Below the pieces are notes generated by a model. It was not told the origin of the DNA. It made no database searches and worked only from the letters and a program-made list of their open reading frames with translations. This document shows, piece by piece, positions 25,490 through 34,163 of a DNA stretch of 64,000 nucleotides. The DNA is from Vogesella sp. LIG4 (GTDB lineage: Bacteria; Pseudomonadota; Gammaproteobacteria; Burkholderiales; Chromobacteriaceae), in contig NZ_LT607802.1 in the NCBI RefSeq assembly GCF_900090205.1, positions 1,311,215 to 1,375,214 of the forward strand. The letters run 5' to 3'. Position 1 is the first letter of the stretch; the number at the start of each line of letters is the position of its first letter. The position numbers and the translations under genes are program-made.

Positions 25490-28000
25490 ATGACTGCAAC
25501 CGTAACCCTGCGCGCGCCGCTGAGCGGCAAGGTGCTGCCGCTGAGCCAGGTGCCGGACCCGGTATTCGCCGGCGGCATGATGGGCCAGGGCCTGGCCATC
25601 GAGCCGCTGTCCTCCACCCTGCTGGCGCCCTGTGACGGCGTCATCAGCCAGCTGTCGTCCACCGGCCACGCGGTGGCGCTGCGTGCGGCCAACGGTGCCG
25701 AGCTGCTGCTGCACATCGGCATCGACACCGTGAAACTGGGCGGCCAGGGCTTTGCCCCGCGCGTCCAGGCCGGCGACCGCGTCAGCTGCGGTCAGCCGCT
25801 GGTGGATATCGATATCGACAGCGTGGCGCAGCGCGCGCCGTCGCTGATCACCGTGCTGGTGGTTACCAACAGCGACGACATGCAGCTGGGCGCCGCGGCC
25901 AGCGGCATGGTGCAGGCCGGCAGCAGCGCGCTGCTGGATATCAGCGCCAGCGGCACGGCGGCGGAAGGCGACAGCGTGGCCGGCGGCGTCAGCCACAACG
26001 GCCAGGCGGTGGTGGCACACGAAGGCGGCCTGCATGCGCGCCCGGCGGCACTGCTGCAGCACACCGCGCGCCGCTTCACCTCCCGTATCGAAATCGGCTT
26101 TGGCGGCAAACATGCCAGCGCGCGCAGCGTGGTGGCCATCATGGGCCTGGGCGTGGGCGAGGGCGACACGGTCAGCGTGCATGCCTTCGGCGCCGATGCC
26201 GAAGCCGCACTGGCCGCCATGCTGGCTGCCGTGCAGACCCGCAGCGAAGCCGGCCATGCCGCCGCCGCGGTTCCGCAAACCACGTTGGCCGCACGCAGCG
26301 ACGGCAAGCTGGGCGGCGTCTGTGCCGCGCCGGGGCTGGCAGTGGGCACCCTGCTGCTGCTGGCCGAGCAGGACCGCGCGGTGCCGGAACGCGGCGCCGG
26401 CGTGGAGGCGGAACTCACCGCACTGCATGGTGCGCTGGCGCAGGTGCGCCGCGACATCGAGGCCGATATTGCCCTGGCCGGCCAGCGCGGCGCCCGTGCC
26501 GAAGGCGAGATCTTCGGCGCTCACCTGGCGCTGCTGGACGACCCGGAGCTGACGCTGGCGGCGGAGCGTTTCATCGTCGATGGCCGCAGCGCCGCCCACG
26601 CCTACCGCAGCGCCATCCGCGTGCAGAGCGAGGTGCTGCTGGGCCTTGGCAATGCCTTGCTGGCCGAGCGCGTGGCCGATCTGAAAGACCTGGAGCGCCG
26701 TGTGCTGGATGTGCTGCTGGGCAGCGACAACAGCGCGCCGCAGCTGCCGGCGCAGGCCATCGTGGTGGCCGACGACCTGACCCCGTCGCAACTCACCCGC
26801 CTGCCGCGTGCGCAGGTGGCCGGCCTGGTGCTGGCCCGCGGCGGTGCCACCAATCACGTGGCCATCCTGGCGCGCGCGCTGGGCATTCCGGCGCTGGTGG
26901 CCTGTGGCCCGGCGGCGTTGCAGCTGCCGGCCGGCGCCGAGGCGGTGCTGGATGCCGGCGAAGGCTGGCTGGATGCGCAGCCGGATGCGGCCAACCTTGC
27001 GCTGGCGCGGCAGCAGATCGCCGGGCACGAAGCGCGCCGCCAGGCGCTGCGCGAGCAGTCCGCCGGCCGGGCGCTCACCCGCGACGGCGTGCACATCGAA
27101 GTGGCCGCCAACGTGGTGAACGCCGCCGAAACCCGCGATGCGGTGCTGCACGGTGCCGACGGCGTGGGCCTGCTGCGTACCGAATTCCTGTTTACCGAAC
27201 GCACCGACGCGCCGAGCAGCGAGGAGCAGCGCGCCGCCTGCCAGGCGGTGCTGGATGCACTGGAAGACCGCCCGGCCATCATCCGCACTCTGGATGCCGG
27301 CGGCGACAAGGACGTGCCCTACCTGCCGCTGCCGGCCGAGGACAACCCGGCGCTGGGCCTGCGCGGCATCCGCACCAGCCTGGCGGTGCCGGAAGTGCTG
27401 GACGCGCAGCTCACCGCGCTGCTGCAGCTCAAGCCGCTGTCGCGCTTGCGCATCCTGCTGCCGATGGTGACCGACGTGGCCGACCTGCTGCTGGTGCGCC
27501 AGCGCATCGAGGTGCTGGCCGCGCAGCTGGGGCTGAGCGAGCGGCCGCAGCTGGGGGTGATGATCGAGGTGCCGTCGGCGGCACTGCTGGCCGCCCAGCT
27601 GGCCGAGCATGCCGATTTCCTCTCCATCGGCACCAATGACCTTACCCAGTACACGCTGGCGATGGACCGCTGCCACCCGGCACTGGCCGCGCGCCAGGAT
27701 GCGCTGCACCCGGCGGTGCTGCGCCTGATCGCCCTCACCGTACACGGCGCCCGCCAGCACGGCCGCTGGGTGGGCGTGTGCGGCGCGCTGGCTTCCGACC
27801 CGCTGGCGACTGCCGCGCTGGTGGGCCTGGGCGTGACCGAGCTGTCGGTCAGCCCGGCGCTGGTGCCGGAGATCAAGGACCGCGTGCGGCAGCTGGACGC
27901 CGCCGCCTGCCAGGAGCTGGCGCTGACGCTGCAGGCGCAGCGCTCCGCTGCCGAGGTGCGCGCGCTGCTTACCGCTGCGGCCAACGTTGCGGCGCATTGA
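25490..28000 (+). CDS. nagF: PTS fusion protein EIIA(Glc-type)-HPr-EI
   Basis: The 836 aa cytoplasmic phosphotransferase carries the whole phosphorelay. Residues 1-165 are an EIIA-Glc-type domain with active His75 in LLLHIGIDTVKL. Residues 175-260 are HPr with His182 in EGGLHARPAALL. From about 275 there is enzyme I, with phospho-His456 in ARGGATNHVAILARALGIPALV, the PEP-binding LLRTEFLFTER block and WVGVCGALASDP near the C-terminus. It would pass phosphate to the EIIB domain of NagE. The domain order is that of NagF/MultiphosphorylTP in Pseudomonas and Xanthomonas. Start ATG 25490 follows gagaaagg. The TGA stop overlaps the start of a MITE-like repeat. Confidence 0.93.
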   Translation: MTATVTLRAPLSGKVLPLSQVPDPVFAGGMMGQGLAIEPLSSTLLAPCDGVISQLSSTGHAVALRAANGAELLLHIGIDTVKLGGQGFAPRVQAGDRVSCGQPLVDIDIDSVAQRAPSLITVLVVTNSDDMQLGAAASGMVQAGSSALLDISASGTAAEGDSVAGGVSHNGQAVVAHEGGLHARPAALLQHTARRFTSRIEIGFGGKHASARSVVAIMGLGVGEGDTVSVHAFGADAEAALAAMLAAVQTRSEAGHAAAAVPQTTLAARSDGKLGGVCAAPGLAVGTLLLLAEQDRAVPERGAGVEAELTALHGALAQVRRDIEADIALAGQRGARAEGEIFGAHLALLDDPELTLAAERFIVDGRSAAHAYRSAIRVQSEVLLGLGNALLAERVADLKDLERRVLDVLLGSDNSAPQLPAQAIVVADDLTPSQLTRLPRAQVAGLVLARGGATNHVAILARALGIPALVACGPAALQLPAGAEAVLDAGEGWLDAQPDAANLALARQQIAGHEARRQALREQSAGRALTRDGVHIEVAANVVNAAETRDAVLHGADGVGLLRTEFLFTERTDAPSSEEQRAACQAVLDALEDRPAIIRTLDAGGDKDVPYLPLPAEDNPALGLRGIRTSLAVPEVLDAQLTALLQLKPLSRLRILLPMVTDVADLLLVRQRIEVLAAQLGLSERPQLGVMIEVPSAALLAAQLAEHADFLSIGTNDLTQYTLAMDRCHPALAARQDALHPAVLRLIALTVHGARQHGRWVGVCGALASDPLATAALVGLGVTELSVSPALVPEIKDRVRQLDAAACQELALTLQAQRSAAEVRALLTAAANVAAH

Positions 28001-28092
28001 GAACCTTCACGATCTGCTGCGCCAGGGCGCAACAAGACGGTGCCACCGCGATATCGCCGCCGCGCCGCAGATCGTAAGCAGAACCCGGCCGT
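27999..28092 (+). repeat. MITE-like repeat at the nagF stop codon
   Basis: The element begins gagaaccttcacgatctgctgcgc, sharing the TGA stop of nagF, and ends at gccgcagatcgtaagcagaac. The ends are inverted copies of each other (gcagatcgt core). The left end matches the element at 37727, which also begins inside a TGA stop. Confidence 0.6.
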
Positions 28093-28149
28093 AGCCGCTT
28101 AGCCGGCACGGCGGGGGATACGGGCGGCTGCCGGCGGCAGCGGCCCACA

Positions 28150-28300
28150 CACAGAGGGGCGCCTCGAAAACCCGGATTTCTAAGCGAGACAAGGCGCGAA
28201 CGAAAAATTTCGACGCAGCATATGTTTGATATGTAAGGAGAAATTTTTCGTGAGCAACGCAGTATCGCGACGAAAGCTGGCGTTTTTCTAGGTGCCCAGA
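28150..28300 (-). repeat. Internal part of the same repeat family, reverse orientation
   Basis: Read on the minus strand it contains gatactgcgttg, then an AT-rich centre and cgccttgtctcgcttag. These match gatactgcgttg and cgccttgtctccccttag in the element at 37727-37871. The gap between nagF and nagE thus holds two fragments or a composite of this element. Confidence 0.55.
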
Positions 28301-28318
28301 GAGATGAGGGAGAAACAA

Positions 28319-29965
28319 GTGACTACATCTAGCAAGTTTGCCGGCATCCAGCAGCTGGGCCGCGCCCTGATGCTGCCGATCGCCGTGCTGCCGGTGGCTG
28401 GCCTGCTGCTGCGGCTGGGGCAGCCCGATCTGTTGGGCATCGCAGTGATGGCGCAGGCGGGGGATGCCATCTTCGGCAACCTGGCGCTGCTGTTCGCCAT
28501 CGGCGTGGCGGTGGGGTTCGCCAAGGACAACAACGGGGCTTCCGGCCTGGCCGGCGCCATCGGCTACCTGGTGCTGACCTCGGTGCTGAAAGTGATCGAC
28601 GCCAAGATCAATATGGGCGTGCTGGCCGGCATTACCGCCGGCATCAGCGCCGGCCTCTTGTACAACCGCTACAAGGACATCGCGCTGCCGTCCTACCTGG
28701 CGTTCTTCGGTGGCCGCCGCTTCGTGCCCATCGCCACCGGCTTTGCCATGCTGCTGGCCGGCGTGGTGCTGGGCTATGTGTGGCCGCCGGTGCAGCAGGG
28801 CATCGACGCGGTGGGGCACTGGATCATCGGCGCCGGCGAGTTCGGCCTGTTCATCTACGGCATCCTCAACCGCGTGCTGATCGTCACCGGCCTGCACCAC
28901 ATCATCAACACCTTCGCCTGGTTCCAGCTGGGTGACTTCACCGACGCCACCGGCAAGCTGGTGCACGGCGACCTTACCCGCTTCTTTGCCGGCGACAAGA
29001 GCGCGGGCATGTTCATGTCCGGCTTCTTCCCGGTGATGATGTTCGGCCTGCCGGCTGCCTGCCTGGCGATGTACCGCGCCGCGCGCCCGGAAAACAAGGC
29101 CGCGGTGGGTGGCGTGCTGCTGTCCATGGCGCTCACCGCCGCGCTGACCGGCGTGACCGAGCCGGTGGAATTCGCCTTCATGTTTCTGGCGCCGGCGCTG
29201 TACGCCATCCACGCCGTGCTCACCGGCATCTCCATGGCGCTGATGCATGCGCTGGGCGTGCACCTGGGCTTCGGCTTCTCCGCCGGCCTGTTCGACTACG
29301 TGCTGAACTTCGGCATCGCGCAGAAACCGTTGCTGCTGGTGCCGGTGGGCATTGCCTACTTCGCGGTGTACTACGGGCTGTTCAGCTTCTTCATTAGGAA
29401 ATTCAACCTGCTGACCCTGGGCCGCGAGGAAACCCCCGTTGCCGCAGCGCCGGCAGCCGCTGCCGGCAGCATCGGCGGCCGTGCCGGTGGCTTCATCAGC
29501 GCACTGGGCGGTGCGGCCAACCTCAAGAACGTGGATGCCTGCACCACCCGCCTGCGTCTGCAGGTGGTGGACAACGGCAAGGTGGACGAGGCGGCGCTGA
29601 AGGCGCTGGGCTCGCGCGGCCTGATCAAGCCGGCCGCCGGCAGCGTGCAGGTGGTACTGGGGCCGGAAGCCGAGCTGGTGGCCGACCAGATCCGCGATGC
29701 TCTGCTGCAGGGTGTCGGCGGTAGTGCCGGCGGCAGCGGCGACCGTCAGCAGTGGCTGGCGGCGCTGGGCGGCGAAGGCAACCTGCGCGGCGTATCGGTG
29801 GTGGCCGGCAGCCGGCTGCGGCTGGAGCTGGCCGACAGCGGCCGCATCGACGAGGCGCAGCTGAAGGCGCTGGGCGCCAGCGGTGTGATGACGCTGCCGG
29901 GCAACCTGCTGCATGTGGTGGTGGAAGGCGACGTGGCGCTGACCGCGCGGCTGCTGCAGGCCTGA
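28319..29965 (+). CDS. nagE: GlcNAc-specific PTS EIIC-EIIB transporter with extra EIIB-like domain
   Basis: The protein is about 548 aa. The EIIC membrane domain (residues 1-370) has the family blocks GLHHIINTFAWF and GVTEPVEFAFMFLAPALY. An EIIB domain follows with phospho-Cys408 in NVDACTTRLRL. A second EIIB-like domain (about 470-548) has the equivalent position as Ala496 (VVAGSRLRL), so it cannot be phosphorylated there. No EIIA is fused; NagF supplies it. The GTG at 28319 is favoured because GAGGGAG is 7 bases upstream; GTG 28292 and ATG 28304 are in-frame alternatives lying within or close to the repeat. Confidence 0.92.
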   Translation: MTTSSKFAGIQQLGRALMLPIAVLPVAGLLLRLGQPDLLGIAVMAQAGDAIFGNLALLFAIGVAVGFAKDNNGASGLAGAIGYLVLTSVLKVIDAKINMGVLAGITAGISAGLLYNRYKDIALPSYLAFFGGRRFVPIATGFAMLLAGVVLGYVWPPVQQGIDAVGHWIIGAGEFGLFIYGILNRVLIVTGLHHIINTFAWFQLGDFTDATGKLVHGDLTRFFAGDKSAGMFMSGFFPVMMFGLPAACLAMYRAARPENKAAVGGVLLSMALTAALTGVTEPVEFAFMFLAPALYAIHAVLTGISMALMHALGVHLGFGFSAGLFDYVLNFGIAQKPLLLVPVGIAYFAVYYGLFSFFIRKFNLLTLGREETPVAAAPAAAAGSIGGRAGGFISALGGAANLKNVDACTTRLRLQVVDNGKVDEAALKALGSRGLIKPAAGSVQVVLGPEAELVADQIRDALLQGVGGSAGGSGDRQQWLAALGGEGNLRGVSVVAGSRLRLELADSGRIDEAQLKALGASGVMTLPGNLLHVVVEGDVALTARLLQA

Positions 29966-30008
29966 GCCAGCCAACATTTCCTCCCAAGCCCGCCACCCGG
30001 CGGGGCTG

Positions 30009-30045
30009 GCGGCGGCAAGGCAGTCATGCCTGCCGCCGCTTTTTT
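30009..30045 (+). terminator. Terminator of nagE
   Basis: Stem gcggcggca/tgccgccgc with an inner ggca/tgcc pair, followed by cttttttctg. Confidence 0.85.
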
Positions 30046-30063
30046 CTGCTTCCGCCGGGCGGC

Positions 30064-30366
30064 TGAGCGTAGCGAAGCCCAACGTTCACCGTGTTATCAG
30101 GTTTTGTATCCGCTGTGCGGATGATGATTTTGATGCCGGTTCCGCCCGGCGGACAGGTTAAGGGGGCCACCGCGGCCCCCTTAACAATCCCCGGCTCCCC
30201 GACGGCCACTCGAAACCCCGTGCAAAAAGGCACGCCCCAGGCGCCGCCGAACTCGTCCCTCGCTAACGGCTCGGGATTCAGACAGATCGGCGTCTTAAAA
30301 CCTGGGGCGCACCGTTTTGCCCGGCTCGCGCCAACGGGATTGGGGCACGTCGGTTCGGTTCTGCTG
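30064..30366 (+). repeat. Interspersed ~300 bp repeat, copy 2
   Basis: It is the partner of 21799-22101. It has a different perfect 12 bp hairpin, gttaagggggcc/ggcccccttaac (30157-30185), at the place where copy 1 has gggtacttt.../...aaagtaccc. Outer sequence identity is high. Confidence 0.8.
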
Positions 30367-30404
30367 TTTGTTTTGTGGGCGTAATTGTCGGGTAGGAGTC
30401 TGCC

Positions 30405-30487
30405 GTAGGGCGGGTTGGCCGCAGGCCATACCCGCGTGAGGTGGTTGGTTGTGCGCGGGTATGAACCCTTGGTTCAACCCGCCCTAC
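30405..30487. repeat. 83 bp hairpin element with nested inverted repeats
   Basis: The outer arms gtagggcgggtt (30405-30416) and aacccgccctac (30476-30487) are perfect. The inner arms catacccgcg (30427-30436) and cgcgggtatg (30454-30463) are also perfect. Between the left arms sits a 10-mer copy (30414-30423) that breaks the symmetry. A shorter related piece occurs at about 47240-47275 (gggtgggcc ... gcccgccct). Confidence 0.6.
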
Positions 30488-30766
30488 AACATGTGGAACA
30501 ACAACGTTGGCCGCATAAGTGGGCCGCTTGGGCTACGGTCTGGCACGCCTTTGCCTGAGCGGTATGACGAACGCGCTGGTATCGATACCAGGCAAGCAGC
30601 AAATTCCTCCTGCACCAGCATGGCACTTTGCTACGGTGAGAAGTGTTGGTAGTGCACACACTACAGTCATGAAAACCGTTGAGTACAAGCGCGAATGAGA
30701 GAACGATGGTTGCACAACAGGCGTGCAACAGGCACGCAGAGATCACCCGCAAACAAGGAGACAGAC
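30488..30766. other. Upstream region of gap
   Basis: This 279 bp non-coding stretch holds a 10-mer copy (30506-30515) and two short dyads: gtagtgcacacactac (30649-30664) and gttgca...tgcaac (30709-30714/30724-30729). These could bind a regulator of the glycolytic gene. No confident -35/-10 pair was identified. Confidence 0.4.
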
Positions 30767-31777
30767 ATGGCACTGAAACTGGCCATCAACGGGTACGGCC
30801 GCATCGGCCGCATGGTATTGCGCGCCTGGCAGGAACGTTTTGCCGACAAGGGCATTGAAATCGTTGCCATCAACGATCTGGGCAACCCGGAACTGCACGA
30901 ACACCTCACCAAGTTCGACTCCATCCACGGCCCCTTCCCCGGCAGCGTGGCGCTGGAAGGCGACAAGCTGGTGGTGAACGGCAAACCCATCCAGCTGCTG
31001 TCGGTACGCAACCCGGCCGAGCTGCCGTGGGGCGAGATGGGCGTGGACATCGTGCTGGAATGTACCGGCATCTTCACCAAGCGCGACAAGGCCGGCCTGC
31101 ATCTGCAGGCCGGTGCCAAGAAGGTGCTGATCTCCGCCCCGGCGGACGATGCCGACGCCACCATCGTGTTCGGTGTGAACGACAACACCCTGCGCAGCGA
31201 CATGAGCATCGTCTCCAACGCTTCGTGCACCACCAACTGCCTGTCGCCGCTGGTGAAGCCGCTGAACGACACCCTGGGCGTGGTGCATGGCCTGATGACC
31301 ACCGTGCATTCCTACACCAATGACCAGGTGCTGCTGGATACCGAACACAGCGATCTGCGCCGCGCCCGTTCCGCCGCGCTGTCGATGATTCCGACCAAGA
31401 CCGGCGCCGCCGCTGCCGTGGGCCTGGTGCTGCCGGAGCTGAAAGGCAAGCTGGACGGCTTCGCCGTGCGCGTACCTACCGCCAACGTATCGCTGGTGGA
31501 TCTCACCTTTACCGCCGCGCGCGATACCAGCGTGGCCGAGGTGAACGAGATCGTCACCGCTGCGGCCAACGGTGCGCTCAAGGGCGTGCTGGCAGTGAAC
31601 ACCCTGCCGCTGGTGTCCATCGACTTCATGCACAACCCGGCGTCCAGCGTGTTCGATTCCACGCTGACCCGCGTGATCGACGGTCGCCAGGTGAAGGTGC
31701 TGTCCTGGTACGACAACGAATGGGGCTTCTCCAACCGCATGCTGGATACCGCCCAGGCCTGGGCCGCGGCCAAGTAA
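30767..31777 (+). CDS. gap: Glyceraldehyde-3-phosphate dehydrogenase
   Basis: The 336 aa enzyme oxidises glyceraldehyde-3-P to 1,3-bisphosphoglycerate with NAD(P). The Rossmann start is [10 protein letters not shown]. Catalytic Cys154 lies in [12 protein letters not shown], the active-site His in [10 protein letters not shown], and the C-terminal block is [16 protein letters not shown]. The ATG follows caaggaga by 7 bases. It stands alone, far from other glycolytic genes, and is followed by a terminator about 115 bp downstream. Confidence 0.97.
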   Translation: MALKLAINGYGRIGRMVLRAWQERFADKGIEIVAINDLGNPELHEHLTKFDSIHGPFPGSVALEGDKLVVNGKPIQLLSVRNPAELPWGEMGVDIVLECTGIFTKRDKAGLHLQAGAKKVLISAPADDADATIVFGVNDNTLRSDMSIVSNASCTTNCLSPLVKPLNDTLGVVHGLMTTVHSYTNDQVLLDTEHSDLRRARSAALSMIPTKTGAAAAVGLVLPELKGKLDGFAVRVPTANVSLVDLTFTAARDTSVAEVNEIVTAAANGALKGVLAVNTLPLVSIDFMHNPASSVFDSTLTRVIDGRQVKVLSWYDNEWGFSNRMLDTAQAWAAAK

Positions 31778-32185
31778 GCGCCACGCCGCCGGCGCAGGCC
31801 GGCGGCCAGGTTTCATACCGGCAGCCGTGTGGAGACGGTTGCCTCGCTCTTTGGTTCTTCTGTTGCTTCTTTTGTGCATAGACCCACTCGCCTGCCCAAC
31901 AAGGGTGGGCATTTTTTTTGCGGCCAGCGGTAGTGGCCGCAAGGTTGGCCGCACGCTTGCTGCGGCAGGGGGCGGGGTGTAATCGGGCAACAACATGGCG
32001 AAATCCCCTGGCAACAGTAGGGGTGGGGTGTGTAGTGGGGCAATTACCTGCCTGCCACGGTTCGTCATCCTGCTGCGCGGCATGGCTACCTGTCCGGTGG
32101 GCCACCTGGCCCGGTGGCGGTTTCTGGCCGCCACCACCGCGGTGGTAAGGTAGCGTTTTGCCGCGCGAAACAGAGGAGAAGCCGC
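31778..32185. other. Intergenic region after gap
   Basis: The 408 bp stretch holds a GC hairpin ccgccggc/gccggcgg just after gap, a true terminator at 31893-31919, and an extended 10-mer copy (aaggttggccgca, 31941-31953). A GC-rich leader of the M14-family gene follows, with gaggag before its ATG. No ORF was found. Confidence 0.5.
31893..31919 (+). terminator. Terminator downstream of gap
   Basis: Stem tgccca/tgggca (with adjacent ccc/ggg pairing) followed by eight T. Confidence 0.75.
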
Positions 32186-33310
32186 ATGAGACAAGAAAGG
32201 CACAGGCTGGCATCCGCCAGCATCGGGCGCTACCACGAACTGACCAGCTACCATTTCGGCGCGCCGGCGGCCGGCGGCTGGCCGCGCAAGGTCTACATCC
32301 AGAGCAGCCTGCACGCCGACGAGATTCCCGGCATGCTGGTGAGCCACCATCTGCGCGAGGCGCTGAGCCGCCTTGAGGCGGCAGGCAAGCTGAACGGTGA
32401 AGTGGTGCTGGTGCCGATGGCCAACCCCATGGGCCTGGCGCAGCGCGTGCTGCACAATGCGGTGGGCCGTTTCGAGCTGGACAGCGGCGAGAACTTCAAC
32501 CGCCAATACGCCGAACCCTCGGCCGCGGTGGTTGCCGCGGTGGCGGACAAGCTCGGCGACGATATCGACCACAACCGCACGCTGATCCGCCAGGCGCTGC
32601 GCGAGGCGCTGCAAGCGCAAACGGTGGACAGCGAGCTGGCCAGCCTGCGCCAGCAGCTGCACCTGCTGGCGGTGGACGCCGACCTGGTCATCGACCTGCA
32701 CTGCGAATGGCGCGGCGCCATCCACATCTATGCCAACAACGAGCAATGGCCGCGGGTGGAAGCACTGGCCGCCTACCTGGGCTGCCCGGTGTCCCTGCTG
32801 GCCGACTCCTACGGCGGCATGCCTTTCGACGAGGCCATCTTCATGCCCTGGCTGCGCATTCGCGATGCCTTGCCGGGCAAGCCGGTGCCGGTGGACAGCG
32901 TGTCGGTCACGGTGGAGCTGCGCGGGCAGCAGGATGTGAATCACGAACTGGCGCGGCAGGATGCCGCCGCCATCCTGGACTTTCTGCGCCACCAGGGCCT
33001 GCTGGCCGAAGCGGCGCCGCCACTGCCGCCGCTGCCGTATCCGCCCACGCCGCTGGAAGGCTCGGAAACGCTGCTGGCGCCGCATGCCGGAGTTGTGGTG
33101 CTGCATGCCGCCATGGGCGACTGGATTGAAGCCGGGCAACTGGTGGCCGAGGTGGTGGACGCGGTGGAGGGCCGCTCAAGCGAGGTGCGTGCCAGCACCT
33201 CCGGCGTGCTGTACGCCGGCATCCATCACCCTTACACCCATCTGGGCGATACCGTGGCCAAGGTGGCCGGCGCGGTGAAACTGCAGAAAGCGCGGCTGCT
33301 GGACGCCTGA
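32186..33310 (+). CDS. Succinylglutamate desuccinylase/aspartoacylase family deacylase (M14-like)
   Basis: The 374 aa zinc carboxypeptidase-fold protein has metal-binding IQSSLHADEIPGMLVSHHL (His, Glu), an ENFNRQYAE block, and VIDLHCEWRGAIHIY with the third ligand His. The C-terminal half is beta-rich, like biotinyl-type domains (LLAPHAGVVVLHAAMGDWIEAGQLVAEVVD). Related enzymes cleave N-acyl amino acids; the substrate here is unknown. It ends one base before the convergent AsnC regulator, which might control it. Start at MRQERHRLAS after AGAGGAG. Confidence 0.8.
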   Translation: MRQERHRLASASIGRYHELTSYHFGAPAAGGWPRKVYIQSSLHADEIPGMLVSHHLREALSRLEAAGKLNGEVVLVPMANPMGLAQRVLHNAVGRFELDSGENFNRQYAEPSAAVVAAVADKLGDDIDHNRTLIRQALREALQAQTVDSELASLRQQLHLLAVDADLVIDLHCEWRGAIHIYANNEQWPRVEALAAYLGCPVSLLADSYGGMPFDEAIFMPWLRIRDALPGKPVPVDSVSVTVELRGQQDVNHELARQDAAAILDFLRHQGLLAEAAPPLPPLPYPPTPLEGSETLLAPHAGVVVLHAAMGDWIEAGQLVAEVVDAVEGRSSEVRASTSGVLYAGIHHPYTHLGDTVAKVAGAVKLQKARLLDA

Positions 33311-33311
33311 G

Positions 33312-33752
33312 TCAGTCGTCGCCCAACTGGGGCATGCGCGGCGGTACCGGCTGATCGATCACCATCGAGGTCTTGGTATCGCCGTACTGCATCAGGCGGG
33401 CGATGACTTCCTGCAGCGTGCTCATGCTGCCCACCGCCACGCGTATCATCAGGCCGCTGCTGCCGGTAATCGAATCGCAGGCGATGATCTCCGGCATGTT
33501 CTTGAGCTTTTCCACCACGCCGTAGTACTCCAGGTTTTTCACCGTCAGCTCGATGACGCACTGGATGGGGTAGCCCAGCTTGTCGGGGCTGATGATTGCG
33601 CGGTAGCCGCTGATTACGCCGCTTCGTTCCAGTTTTTCCACCCTGTCGGCGACGGCAGGTGCCGAAAGGTTCACCCGGCGGGCAAGTTCCGCAAAGCTCA
33701 GACGGCCGTTTTCATGCAGTGCAACAAGGATTTTGCGGTCGAACTTGTCCAT
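33312..33752 (-). CDS. Lrp/AsnC-family regulator
   Basis: The 146 aa product begins MDKFDRKILVALHENGRLSFAELARRVNLSAPAVADRVEKLERSGVISGYRAIISP, the classic AsnC helix-turn-helix, followed by the RAM ligand domain (CDSITGSSGLMIRVAVGSMSTLQEVI). It is convergent with the deacylase gene and divergent from the probable small RNA and phoB. The start is taken at MDKFDRK; the longer reading to 33830 has no family similarity upstream. The effector is presumably an amino acid. Confidence 0.9.
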   Translation of the reverse strand: MDKFDRKILVALHENGRLSFAELARRVNLSAPAVADRVEKLERSGVISGYRAIISPDKLGYPIQCVIELTVKNLEYYGVVEKLKNMPEIIACDSITGSSGLMIRVAVGSMSTLQEVIARLMQYGDTKTSMVIDQPVPPRMPQLGDD

Positions 33753-33829
33753 TCTTTCGATTCCAAAGTCTACGGGCCAAAAATAGATTGTATACAAACT
33801 CCGGAGGAAGAAAATCCTTCGAATGCCCA

Positions 33830-33858
33830 TTACCAGCGGCCATTATCGTCCGTAAAAT
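33830..33858 (+). promoter_or_regulatory. Promoter of the candidate small RNA
   Basis: TTACCA (33830-33835), 17-base spacer, TAAAAT (33853-33858): 4/6 and 5/6 matches to the sigma70 boxes. Transcription would start near 33865. Confidence 0.5.
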
Positions 33859-33864
33859 TCGCCC

Positions 33865-34053
33865 CGTGTTGAAGCACTAGGGTCCGCGCCCGAAGCTTCG
33901 ACTTCTGGATCTGTTGTGAGGGTGCTCAATGTCCCTGAGCATCTTTGAACTGTTCTGGTGATCTCTTTGTCCCTGGTCTTTAAGACTGTTGGCGCCCGGC
34001 GCCGGCAGTTGACCTCTTCAGGCCTGTCCCAATCGGACAGGCCGTTTTTTTTT
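33865..34053 (+). ncRNA. Candidate small RNA (~189 nt), unidentified
   Basis: From the predicted start the sequence runs without any ORF bearing a ribosome site to a strong rho-independent terminator. Local hairpins are visible: tgctca/tgagca within ggtgctcaatgtccctgagc (about 33922-33941) and ggcgcc/gcgcc-type pairing near 33990-34008. The length resembles 6S RNA, but I cannot form its closing stem or central bubble, so no family name is given. The phoB gene starts 154 bp after its end, with its own Pho box. Confidence 0.45.
34021..34053 (+). terminator. Strong terminator of the candidate small RNA
   Basis: Perfect 9 bp stem ggcctgtcc/ggacaggcc, 5-base loop, then gtttttttttc. Confidence 0.9.
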
Positions 34054-34145
34054 CTCCCGTCGTACAAGCTCGCCAAGTGGCCGGCATTCTATATGGAACT
34101 GCCGTGAACACCGCGGCCATGTCAATGACAGGCCGGCTTGGTGAA

Positions 34146-34163
34146 GTGTCACATTTCTGTAAC
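34146..34163 (+). promoter_or_regulatory. Pho box upstream of phoB
   Basis: gtgtcacatttctgtaac matches the CTGTCAT-N4-CTGTCA(C/T) consensus of PhoB in both half-repeats, spaced 11 bp. It lies 44 bp before the phoB ATG, consistent with autoregulation under phosphate limitation. Confidence 0.75.

Noticed and set aside
25373..27997. An 874-codon open frame on the minus strand opposite nagF
   Set aside because: It is antisense to an unmistakable PTS fusion protein. Its translation is rich in Arg, Gln, His and Ala with no domain, typical of GC-rich shadow frames.
27999..28318. An insertion sequence with transposase between nagF and nagE
   Set aside because: The stretch is only 318 bp, has no ORF and looks like fragments of a small non-autonomous repeat.
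33865..34053. Identification of the small RNA as 6S RNA, tmRNA, RNase P RNA or SRP RNA
   Set aside because: The length suits 6S, but the closing stem and central bubble could not be drawn. The tag, P4 and Alu-like core sequences of the others are absent.
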